Below are positions 32,615 to 43,095 of a stretch of 64,000 bases of DNA, piece after piece (positions within the stretch are counted from its first letter, which is position 1; each line of letters starts with the position of its first letter). The position numbers were made by a program, and so were the translations under genes. This DNA comes from Ricinus communis (lineage: Eukaryota; Streptophyta; Magnoliopsida; Malpighiales; Euphorbiaceae), in NCBI RefSeq assembly GCF_019578655.1, contig NC_063264.1, positions 22,281,688 to 22,345,687 on the forward strand. The letters run 5' to 3'. The notes under the pieces are model-generated. The model ran no database searches. It worked only from the letters and a program-made list of their open reading frames with translations, and had not been told where the DNA came from.

Positions 32615-35600
32615 CTAATAATAAAATCTACAATAAGATTGAAGATCATGAATTAGAAGGACATGAAACCATATAGGAGCCCCATCCTCCAACCAAATAA
32701 AATCAGTCTCAATGGAAAGTCCTAGACGAGCAAGACCATGAGCCACTTTGTTGCAAGTCCTAGACACAGTTATAAACCCAACCACATTTGCCAATGAGCC
32801 CAGCTGCTTGATTTCTTGATTTGACATACTTGTCTCATCCATTGACATATCATTGCCATTTAGAAGCGAGATGATAGCTTGCAGGTCTAATTCCACAATT
32901 AAGCTGAGTAAAACACAATTCACAGGCAGCGATATACCTGCACTAATGGCTTCTAATTCACCTAATAAAACCGAGCTGCTGTAAGGGATCAGTAAACTTC
33001 TTGCTACCAAGCATTCCCCTATTGAATTTTGAATTATCACCATAAGACCACAAATTCCCAAATCATCATTAAAAGCAAAATAATTTTTACTTTATAAATA
33101 CCATCCTTTGGAGCTAGCTATCGTGAACATTCTTCATGCACATGCAATGCAGGAAAGGAGTTATTTGTGAACTATTATATTCCTCAGGAAAAGATACAAC
33201 CCATGTATAGATCAAGTTAGAAGGAATAGAACCTCGCTCATGGACAAGACTATTCCTTAAATGGAGAAGTGCTCCATCTCTTGCTTTTCTATCTTTTTCC
33301 GAAAGTAAAGCACAACATTAGTGAAATTATTTGATTTTATATTTTCAACATCATACCAAATGTACTAGAATTCCATATATACTTTACAAATGGACACCAA
33401 AAAATAGCATGGGCAGTTGTTTCCCATGGAAAACCATATATTGGACATAAGAGTATTATTGGACATGATAAGCGACTAAATTAACAAGAGTTGGCAAGAT
33501 ATTTTGACATATGCTCTCCAAAAAAAATATCCTTACCTTGGGAGGTAGCGAAAGCACCCAGATATACTTCCACCAGTAGATGAAGAAGCCTCAAATGAGA
33601 TCTTGTGTTATTGGCCATCAAAATAGGCACTCTTAACTGAATAAACCCTTATCTTCTTAAAATGCCAACATGGTGAGTCCGGTACAAGGAATCGAGGTCG
33701 AGGTATAGCCAAAATCACTGCTGCCTCATGTGGGTGGAAATGATTCTGAACCATAGCTGCATTCCAACCCCCATCGCACTGTAATAAATGTGAAACAAGT
33801 GTTTTATCATGCAAGACTCTAGGAAAGCTAACCATAAGACTAAGCGGTATAGGAAGCCATTTATCCTCATATACATAGGTGGATGCCCCATCACTAATCC
33901 TCCACCACAGCCTAAGATTAACCAATTCCTTTCCTTCAAGCAAGCTTCTCTATATATGATGCATTAGCTCCCAAGGTCGCATCTAGAATAGACTTGTGGA
34001 TAGTATTTTCCTTTGAAAACTGTAAAAACTAGAGAGTTAGGCATTGTTAGAAATTTTCATCTTTGTTTCCCTATCATGGCCTGGTTAAATAGTTTAAGAT
34101 CACGAAAACTTATGCCTCTAGCAGACTTTGGCCTACATAGAAAATCCCAAGACTTCCAGTGCATCTTATTTCCTGACTCACTACCACCTCACCAAAATTT
34201 TGCACATAGGCGCTCTATATCATCCAAAATAAAAAAAGGAAGCCTGAAGAAAGACATTGCATAAGCTGGAATGGATTAGGCCACTACTATAATAAGAGTT
34301 TCCTTACCGCCCATTGAGAAATATTTCTTATTCCAACCATGCATCCCTTAAGCAACCCTATCTCACAAGTAAAATAATTGTAGTCTCTTATTCTTGAGGG
34401 AGAAAGTAGGTAAACCAAGATACACTTGATGGCCATGAACCACCAGTACAACAAAGAGATCCTTCATAGCTGTAATAATAGCATCCTTGCAATTAGGACT
34501 AAAAGATAATGTTGATTTCTCATAGTTGACCGTTTGTCCTGAGGCTAACTCATAGGGTTTCAAATAATTTTTCAAATTAGCACAATCACGCACTAAAACT
34601 GTACAAAAAAATTGGGTTGTCAGCTGCAAAGAAAAGGTGAGAAATGACTGGTCTGGCAATCTACAACCATAAAGATCACCTACATAAACCACATGAGAAA
34701 ATAAAGAAGATAATCCTTATGCATATAGAATAAAAAGATATGGAGAAAGCGGATCCCTTTGTTGAATCCTTCTACCAGGAGTAATATTACCAGACACCTC
34801 CTCATTAATGAGAAAAGAATAGAAGATAGACCGCACACATCTCATAATTAACCCATCTGCAATGAAAATCCATCTATAGCTACATGAGTTCCAAGAATTT
34901 TCATTCTACACTATCATATGCCTTACTCATGTCTAGTTTAAGAAAGAGATGTAACCCTTATGCCCACCTCTATGATTCCTGATCCAATGTACAAACTCAA
35001 ATCCAAGGAGGACATATCAGAAATGAGCCATCCTAGAATGAATGCACTCTAACAATCATCAACAACCTAAGTAAGGATTCCTCTAAACTGATTAGTGATA
35101 GCTTTAGTGATAATTTTAAAAGTGATATTACACAAACTTATCGGTCTAAACTCCTTCACATGTTGTGGCTGCTGAACTTTAGGCACTAGAGTAATTAAAG
35201 TTTTATTCCGCTCTTCCCGTCTAACACCCGAATTAAGAAACTCCAAGCACTCCCTAGTAATATTCTCACCAACAATACTCCAAAACTTCTGGTAGAATAG
35301 AGCATGAAATCCAACAAGACCTAGAGCCTTATATGGATGCATATCAAAGAGGGCAGTTTTAATCTCATCAGCTACAAAAGGTGATATTAGTTGATTATTC
35401 ATAGCAGTATTAACACTCACCGAGACAGACTCAAGCACCTATGTTATAACATCATCACATGGGCCAAAAGTAGAGAAAAGGTTTGCATAGTACTCTAAAT
35501 AGTATCTAGAATGCCCAACTTTCACTTTTACCAATTTTCATTTAAATCTCGACACCAGCTATAATATTAGCTTTCCTATGCTGGGACGACTAGAAGTGGA

Positions 35601-36701
35601 AAAATTTCAAGTTCCTGTCTCCATATGCCAACCATGTAACCCTTAACCCCTGCTTTCAATAAATCTCCTTTTCTTTTTGTAATTTTACAAGTTTACATTC
35701 TAACTGCTTGATCCGACCGATATTCGCCCTTGAGCACGTGTCTGAATACAGTCACTCAATTTCCTTGCATATTCTTGCTATCTCAGAAGGAGTTCTCCTG
35801 AACTTATCGAAACCGATAAACTCAAAGCATACCTGAAAGGCTTAATTGAGTTTTTGGCCAATCCCACACTAGCTCTCAACCCAATTCACCATACTTTCTT
35901 AACAATTTTAGTGCATTCCTCCTTAGAAATCCAAACCTCCTCAAAGTGAAACCGATTTCTAAAACCTTTAGGGCCCTTACATTTTCCTAAACTCGGATAA
36001 GCCTAGGTAGTCATTCTAATAGCACGATGGTCATAATGGTAAAAATACATTTTTTCAACATAGGTAAATGAAAACAGTAAATTCCAATTCGAGTTAATAA
36101 AAATTCTATCTAGCCGGCATTTAATAAGATTATACTATCGTGCCTATTGATCCATGTAAATTGTTGGCCAATGGAATCAATCTGTCTAAGAGAACAATCA
36201 TCAATAATATCATTGAAGCTCGTCATTTGATTAAAGTTCCTAGCTCGAATCCAACTTTTTCATGCCCATAGAGTATTTCATTAAAATCCCCTCCAAGTAG
36301 CCATGGTAAGGGTGCTAAATCCAAAAATGCAAACAATCGTCTTAATAAATCCCATCATAAATGCCAAAGAGATAAGTCAAGATTGCCATACATACCAGTA
36401 AATCTCCATATGTTACCATTCTCTTATACCACTGCATCTATATGGCCAAGTGAATAAGACTTGATGGTGATATTGAAAGGCTTCTCCCAAAAAAGAATTA
36501 GCCCGTCGTTAGCTCCAACACTATTAATAATAAACATATGATCAAAATTCAATAAAAATTTAAAATTACTGTAAAAATTAGAATGAAGTTTGTTTCACAG
36601 AGAAATAAGAGAGTGGGATCTTGCTCACTAACAAGTCGTTGTAACTTCTTAAATGCTTGTGGGTTCCTAAGCCCACGAACATTCTAGCATATATAACTCA
36701 T
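32615..36701 (-). pseudogene. LINE ORF2: endonuclease, reverse transcriptase, RNase H (degenerate)
   Basis: The start ATG is at 36701 (MSYIC, then a TAG where relatives have tryptophan, then NVRGLRNP), and the last stop is at 32615-32617. The apurinic-type endonuclease shows PWLLGGDFNEIL at about 36265-36310. Reverse transcriptase segments include KALGLVGFHALFYQKFW and FRPISLCNI at 35067-35438; the catalytic-region segment at 34363-34692 is frame-shifted. The zinc-binding-type segment at 33608-33943 has WRISDGAS...DKWLP. The C-terminal RNase H at 32615 to about 33090 has GELEAISAGI, a LDLQAII segment and NKVAHGLARLG, so the acidic and histidine positions remain recognisable. Stops and frameshifts are spread throughout. 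Confidence 0.85.
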
Positions 36702-36732
36702 TGAGGTAGGTGGGAATGCAGGCAGCCCTCGC

Positions 36733-37343
36733 CTAAGAAATATCATCATATGAGCCATCAACTTTTCTGAACTTTTTGATTGGTTCAGCAACATCTTCTG
36801 TCTTCTCATCCACTATTCTATCAACAAGCATTTTATCTTCTGCATGTCCATCCAATTTTTTAGTAAGAGCAGTAAGTTTGGCACTGATAGGAACAAGTCC
36901 AGACTCAGCTTTGGATTTAGTTCCTATTTTGTCACTCTTAACCCTTTTAAATCTTCTTCCACTCCTAACTTTTTATAACAGATTAGGCATAATAACTTTA
37001 GCATCAGCAGACCCAGTTGAGAAAATCATCACCTCTTGCGAGTTCCTCTCAATATTTCCTTGCTGGTTGCACTGTCCATTTGAAGGAGCTTTTGATCATC
37101 ACTTGCATGAACACATTGTTGTATGGATTGTTGATCCTCTTCTACCAAGGTACTACCTTGCTGACTTGCCTCATTCTCAAGTCAAAACTCATGTCTTCCA
37201 CGTTGCCTTGCACTTTCTTCTTTTCTCTATATAACAGTTGAATTTACTCCCTTCATCTGTGGCCCAAATGGGAGATCAGAAATACTAACAAGATGACCAT
37301 TAATAACCTTATCACATTCCTTGTAAGCATGTCCTATATACCC
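36733..37343 (-). pseudogene. LINE ORF1, C-terminal part
   Basis: Lies left of copia element 2 and continues the ORF1 started at 42877. It begins in the middle of a CCHC zinc knuckle reading CGYIGHAYKECDK, followed by VINGHLVSISDLPFGPQMKG, typical of plant L1 ORF1. Across the insertion point the first knuckle cysteine position reads tyrosine, so the knuckle was already impaired or has since decayed. The end near 36733 is approximate. Confidence 0.75.
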
Positions 37344-37348
37344 ACAAC

Positions 37349-37581
37349 TGTTAAGGAAAGTAAAGTCAACCATTACATCAAATCAGGATATTCCTCTAAT
37401 TAGGACAATCAACAGTTGTCAAATCTGTATTTATTTGTTTCTATTTGTATGGGACTCTAAATAGGAATTAACCGTTTATATGCTTTGTTTTAGGAGCTAT
37501 TTTAGTCATTATAGTGTATATATATACGTTCTCTTTTTGCTGTCAATAAGATAAGAAAAGTTTTTTCACTCATTCTTTTCA
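37349..37581 (+). repeat. Copia element 2, 5' LTR (233 bp)
   Basis: TGTTAAGG ... CTTTTCA. A TATATATATAC run at about 37517 is the likely TATA box for the element transcript. Confidence 0.97.
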
Positions 37582-37593
37582 TGGTATCAGAGC
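37582..37593 (+). promoter_or_regulatory. Copia element 2 primer-binding site
   Basis: TGGTATCAGAGC, an exact initiator-methionine tRNA complement, immediately follows the LTR. Confidence 0.93.
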
Positions 37594-37654
37594 GGCCACG
37601 CTCCTGATCTCTTTTACATAAAACATGTTGCCCAACTTCCTTTAGCCAACATCT

Positions 37655-38677
37655 ATGGCAGGAAAAGATAACACTCAAAGCTCAGCCAAGCCTGAAGCTA
37701 GCAAATTTGACAATCCAACTGATCCCCTCTACCTGCACCATTCAGACCAACCTGGTCTTGTACTCGTTACACAATTGTTGAATGAAGAAAATTACAGTAC
37801 CTGGAGCCGTGCCATGCTCATGGCTCTTAGCATCAAAAACAAAGAAGGTTTTGTCAACGGTACCATCAAACAACCATTGGAGAGCTCTCTTGAAGAATAC
37901 CAACAATGGAAACGTTGCAATAATCTTGTAAGAGCATGGATTTTTAACTCAATATCACCAGATATTGGAGCAAGCATAATATACATTAATAGTGCCCATA
38001 AGATTTGGGCCGATTTGGAAGAGCGTTATTCAAACACCAACAGCATTCATCTTTTCCATGTGGAAGAAGCCATTCATAATTGCAAACAGGACAATATGAC
38101 CATTGGAGGTTATTACACTAAGCTTAAAGGCCTTTGGGATGAACGTGACGCATTATGCAACATTCCAACCTGCACATGCGGCACTATGAAGGAAGTTTTA
38201 CAATTCCAACAAAATCAAAAGACCATGAAATTTCTCATGGGACTTAATGAAGTCTACTCTGCTGTTCGAGGACAGATTCTTCTCATCGATCCACTACCTA
38301 CAGTCAACAAAACTTATTCTTTAATCCTTTAAGATGAAAAGCAGCGAGGTATATCAAAAGGAGGCACATCTATAGTTGAAGCTTCAGCTTTTGCTGTGAA
38401 GAATAATTCCACAAATTCGGAAAGAAATTCCAATATCAAAAATTCTCATTTAAAATGCGGAAGTTGCAACAAAATTGGTCACACCTCAGAGATATGTCGA
38501 TCCCATCTCAAATGTGATTATTGCGACTGGCAAGGTCACACCATTGATGTTTGTAGAAAGTTACAAAAGAACTCCACAGGTAATAAACATGATCAACGAG
38601 AACACAAGAATGTTCCCTCCAAAGCCAACCATGCAAACGCAGCCCACACTGTAGCGATGTCGATATACTCTCACTGA
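37655..38677 (+). pseudogene. Copia element 2 gag
   Basis: An ATG at 37655 starts a copia-type gag: DPLYLHHSDQPGLVLVTQLL and WSRAMLMALSIKNK are the conserved N-terminal segments, followed by the UBN2-like core (WADLEERYS, YYTKLKGLWDE, FLMGLNEVYSAVRGQIL). A TAA at 38330-38332 interrupts it within the YSLIL/DEKQR junction, at a site compatible with a C-to-T change in a glutamine codon. The same frame then gives two cysteine motifs, CGSCNKIGHTSEIC and CDYCDWQGHTIDVC, before TGA at 38675. A shift of frame near 38660 joins it to pol. Confidence 0.9.
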
Positions 38678-41600
38678 GCGGTGCAGTCCGATAACATTAC
38701 TTAATGAAAATAAGTCAAATTTCATGGCCAATCATGTTGGTAGCACATCAGCCATGAGTGATGTTTCAGGTACAATCTTTTGTGCATCAGTTATTGACAA
38801 AGGAATGTGTTGGATACTTGACACAGGAGCCACAGATCACATGGTATGCTCAACTGATATGTTAACCACCAATCGTCGTGTGATCAATCGAACCGTGTCT
38901 CTACCAAATGGAGCCATCGCTGCTGTAACGCACATAGGCAGCATTCATTTTGTCAATTTTGTTTTACATGATGTGCTATGTGTCCCCTCCTTTAAACTAA
39001 ATCTTATTTCAATTAGCAAACTCCTTTATAAATCCAATTACGTTGCTGCATTCACTGATCATACTTGTTTGTTACAGGACCAACGATCGAGGAAGATGAT
39101 TGGGATAGGAACTGAGCGAGGAGGACTTTACTACCTTGATACTTCATAAAGAACCAGCTGTAATGCAGCCATTGCACCTGTCCCTTCTTCTCCAAAACTT
39201 TGGCATCAACGTCTTGGTCACCTATCCAATAAGATTTTCCATTTACTCTATCATTCAGTTATGAACATTCAATATTGTGATATTTCTGATTGTTTAATTT
39301 GCCCATTAGCTAAACAGACTCGTTGTTCATTTCCATTAAGCTTTATTCGCACTAAAGCACCTTTTGAATTAATACATGTTGATATTTGGGGAGGATATCA
39401 TGTTCCTTCTATCACAAGGGCACAATATTTTCTTACGATTATCGATGATTATACCCGTTGCACATGGACTTATTTGATGTCTCATAAATCAGATGCACAA
39501 ATATATATTACTACATTCATTAACCTTGTTGAAACACAATTTTCCTTGAAAATCAAAATTCTTCGCAGTGATAATGGACCTGAATTCACTTTGAAAAATC
39601 TATACTTGGACAAAGGTATCATTCATCAAACTAGTTGTGTTTCCACTCCTCAGCAAAATGGAGTAGCCGAAAGAAAACATCGGCATCTTCTCAATGTAGC
39701 CCGAGCATTATTATTCCAAGCTAATCTTCCTAAGAAATTTTGGGGGGATACAATCTTGACAGCTACATACCTCATCAACCGCATACCCATACCTCTTCTT
39801 CAAGGGAAATCACCTTTTGAAGTACTCTTTCGTAAACAGCCTACATATGACCATCTACGTGTGTTTGGGTGCATGTACTTTGTCTCAACTCATCACCATC
39901 GTCCTACAAAGTTTGATGCTAGAGCCACACAATGTATTTTCTTGGGTTATCCATACAATCAAAAAGGGTACAGGGTTTATGATCTCTTAACAGGTAAAAT
40001 TTTCACTTCACGTGATATCATTTTCTTTGAAGAAATTTTCCCTTTTTCATCTTCCGCTGCAAGTTCACCTCTTATTCCTCATCCCTCACCAATATATGAT
40101 TATGATAGTCCCACTCTAGAAACATTCTCACCCGACAGCCCCTCTCAAGGAGATAATTCACTTGCCAACTCAGAAACCACTCTTCAAAACAACCCTTCAA
40201 CCACAACTTCTTCTCCATTAATTGATCAATCTACTTCACTGTTGCCTTCAGTTCCACAAACCACTCCACCACGATTAACCCATACTACAAAACCACCCAA
40301 ACACCTCAATGAGTATCAAGTTGGTATTTCTCTTCCTTCACGGAACATCTCGACGTCTAACTCGGCTTTGGTTACTGCAACAGGTATCACCTATCCTTTA
40401 TCTACTTTCCTTTCATATGATAGATTATCTTCTAAACACAAGGCTTTCACCACTTCTCTTTCACTTGAAAAGGAACCATCCGCATTTGCAAAAGCAGTTT
40501 GTGATCCAAAATGGCGTCTTGCTATGCAGCAAGAACTTGATGCACTCAAAGAAAAGGGTACATGGTCATTGCAATCATTGCCTCCCGACAAGCAGCCGAT
40601 TGGGTGCAAATGGGTATATAAGATTAAATTTCGATCTGATGGTACAGTGGAACGCTATAAAGCCAGGTTGGTCGCAAAAGGCTACAATCAAGTTGAAGGA
40701 CTCGACTACCAAGAGACTTTCGCTCTTGTTGCAAAACTTGTTACAGTTCGCCTTCTTCTTGCCGTGGCTTCAACTCAAAAATGGCACCTTCACCAACTTG
40801 ATGTTAACAACGCATTCTTACATGGAGATCTTGATGAAGATGTTTACATGTCCTTACCACCTGGTTTCGGACGAAAGGGGGAGACATGAGTTTGAAAACT
40901 CCACAAGTCTTTATACGGCCTCAAACAAGCTTCACGGCAATGGTTCATTAAACTTTCTAATGCCCTCAAGAAAGCCAACTTCAAACAATCCAAGGCTGAC
41001 TATTCTTTGTTCATCCGATCCCAGCATGGTAAATTTACTTGTCTCCTTATTTACGTAGATGATGTTATCCTAACAGGAAACAATCTATAAGATATCGAAG
41101 ACACCAAATCATTTTTGAAGAATCAGTTCAAACTAAAAGATCTAGGAGAATTAAAGTATTTCCTAGGTATAGAGGTTGCGCGATCCAACAAAGGTATTGC
41201 TCTTTCACAACGGAAGTATGCTCTCGAAATTCTTGAAGATGTAGGATATCTTGGTGCAAAACCAGCTTCTTCCCCTATGGAACAGAGCCTATCACTTAGT
41301 AATTTTGAAGGAGAATATATTGATAATCCATCTTCATATCGGAGGCTTGTTGGTCGGTTGATTTATTTGACTATAACAAGACCAGACTTGGCATATGCAG
41401 TCCATGTTTTAAGTCAATTTATGGACAAACCAAGAGTGCCATATTTAGAAGCAGCTTACCGTGTTTTACGGTATATGAAACAAACACCTGGACAAGGAAT
41501 ATTTTTTCCTACAGAAAATTTAATTCAGTTAAATGCTTTCTGTGATGCGGATTGGGCTAGATGTCGTGACACACGACGATCAATTACTGGATATTGCATA

Positions 41601-42011
41601 TTTCTTGGGAGCTCACTAGTTTCTTGGAAGACCAAAAAGCAAACGACTATATCACGGTCAAGTGCGAATCGATCCATGGTCGTAACTTGTTGTGAGATCA
41701 CATGGCTGAAAGGTATTTTACAAGACTTGGGTATTAAGCATTCACAACCTGTCAATTTATTTTGTGATAGTCAAGCGGCACTACATATTGCTTCAAATCC
41801 AGTTTATCATGAACGTACAAAGCATATAGAAATAGATTGTCATCTTGTGCGAGAGAAAGTTCAAGAAAGGATGATCAAGATGACTCATGTGAACACATTA
41901 AGTCAGCCAGCAGACATTTTCACAAAACCTTTGAGTTCCTTGCAGTTCTCGACTCTACTGAGCAAGTTAGGAATAATCAATATTCATTCCAAACTTAAGG
42001 GGGAGTGTTAA
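38660..42011 (+). pseudogene. Copia element 2 pol (protease, integrase, RT, RNase H)
   Basis: One continuous frame with stops at 39147, 40887, 40893 and 41088. The aspartic protease has WILDTGATDHM (about 38813). GAG-pre-integrase ends in LWHQRLGHLSN. Integrase shows its catalytic Asp in HVDIWGG, the second in RSDNGPEF and the Glu in QQNGVAERKH. The reverse transcriptase starts at about WRLAMQQELDALKEKGTW and contains LHQLDVNNAFLHGDL and [11 protein letters not shown]. RNase H has the CDADWA motif, but the conserved SSA-E-A-E-Y segment (about 41660-41678) reads SSANRSM, so the catalytic Glu region is deleted. The final stop TAA lies inside the first six bases of the 3' LTR. Confidence 0.92.
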
Positions 42012-42238
42012 GGAAAGTAAAGTCAACCATTACATCAAATCAGGATATTCCTCTAATTAGGACAATCAACAGTTGTCAAATCTGTATTTATTTGTTTCTA
42101 TTTGTATGGGACTCTAAATAGGAATTAACCGTTTATATGCTTTGTTTTAGGAGCTATTTTAGTCATTATAGTGTATATATATACGTTCTCTTTTTGCTGT
42201 CAATAAGATAAGAAAAGCTTTTTCACTCATTCTTTTCA
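42006..42238 (+). repeat. Copia element 2, 3' LTR (233 bp)
   Basis: 232 of 233 positions match the 5' LTR. Preceded by AAGGGGGAG, the polypurine tract. Confidence 0.97.
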
Positions 42239-42243
42239 ACAAC

Positions 42244-42877
42244 TATAGTAGAAATAAAAAGGTATTTCATAAAATATTATTATAAGGCATTTGGACTTAG
42301 GATTATCTATATCCACTAACAAACCACCTAGAAGAGGCCTTGTTATATCAATCAAGATTGAACATGAAGGTACCGTCCAAAGCACGCACCTGATTGATTA
42401 ACATCCACCTCTTCCATTACACTAATCTGAGAACCAAGTTATTGTGCAATTCTCGTAGACATGAATGCCAAAAAAACATTATGAAATTGTACCCAAAACG
42501 AGCATTGTGAAAAGTCTAATTGAGACACATATTGGTTCTTTCGAAATTCTGAAAATACCTAGAGTACTTTGTCAAAACTTCATGGTCGGAGTGCAAGATC
42601 CTATTACATTTAATTATGGACTTAAAATTTAACATAAAACAATTCTTTACAACTAACTCAATTTCCATGCCATGGAAACACGTAAAATGTTAGAAATCGA
42701 GTTCTTGAAAGCTTCTCGATTCACAAGCTTCAGAGACAGCACCTTGCAGGCTAAAAAATTACCAACCCAAGCTTTGGCCTCAGATAAACCTTTAGCATCT
42801 ACAGTAACAGTTGTAGAATTAGGGTTATCCGCTAATTGTAACTTTGCACAGATCCATGAGAGCTCATCCAGGTCCAT
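42244..42877 (-). pseudogene. LINE ORF1, N-terminal part
   Basis: Starts MDLDELSWICAKLQL at 42877, the usual opening of plant L1 ORF1 (DUF4283-type RNA-binding region), and continues through LACKVLSLKLVNREAFKNS and LRVSMAW. An open stretch upstream (to 42976) is 5' untranslated sequence in frame. The reading frame is disrupted between about 42650 and the copia insertion. Confidence 0.8.
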
Positions 42878-43095
42878 TAACAAATAGAAATAGGAGAATA
42901 AAGAAAAGAAGAGAATGAGATAGGGGAGTATAGAGATGGTAGAGCCATCGCCTAATATAGTGTAGGCAACCACCATGAGAGAGCATGAAGGAAAGACTCA
43001 TACTCAAGGTAAGTCACTCTAGTGTCAAAACCTTAGATGCCACGAACCCTAGCAGAGAGGAGAAAGAGAAAAGACCATTTAAAAATTCCTAAAAT

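Larger units (their letters stand above)
37344..42243 (+). mobile_element. Young Ty1-copia element inserted in LINE ORF1
   Basis: The element is 37349-42238 (4890 bp) on the plus strand. It is flanked by the exact duplication ACAAC at 37344-37348 and 42239-42243. Each LTR is 233 bp and they differ at one position (T or C near 37561/42219). The primer site directly follows the left LTR and a GGGGGAG polypurine tract precedes the right one. The gag-pol polyprotein is complete in domain order, with integrase before reverse transcriptase. It is interrupted by five in-frame stops, one frameshift and a small deletion in RNase H, so it cannot move on its own. Short LTRs and size fit the Ale/Retrofit-like copia group; that lineage call is tentative. 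Confidence 0.93.
32454..43095 (-). mobile_element. Full-length L1-type LINE, split by copia element 2
   Basis: A non-LTR retrotransposon read on the minus strand, occupying 32469-43080 with copia element 2 inserted. The exact 15-bp sequence AAAAATTCCTAAAAT flanks it at 32454-32468 and 43081-43095, a typical long target duplication. Without the insertion and its duplication it is about 5.7 kb, the normal size of plant L1 elements. The order from right to left is a 5' untranslated region, ORF1 (DUF4283-like N terminus and zinc knuckle), endonuclease, reverse transcriptase, zinc-binding RT-associated domain and C-terminal RNase H. No clean poly(A) tail is seen next to the left duplication. All frames are broken. 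Confidence 0.88.

Noticed and set aside
36776..37234. 152-aa plus-strand ORF
   Set aside because: Opposite strand of LINE ORF1; Ser/Leu-rich without domains.
40309..41058. 249-aa ORF overlapping copia element 2 pol
   Set aside because: Out-of-frame shadow; the copia frame carries all the reverse transcriptase motifs.
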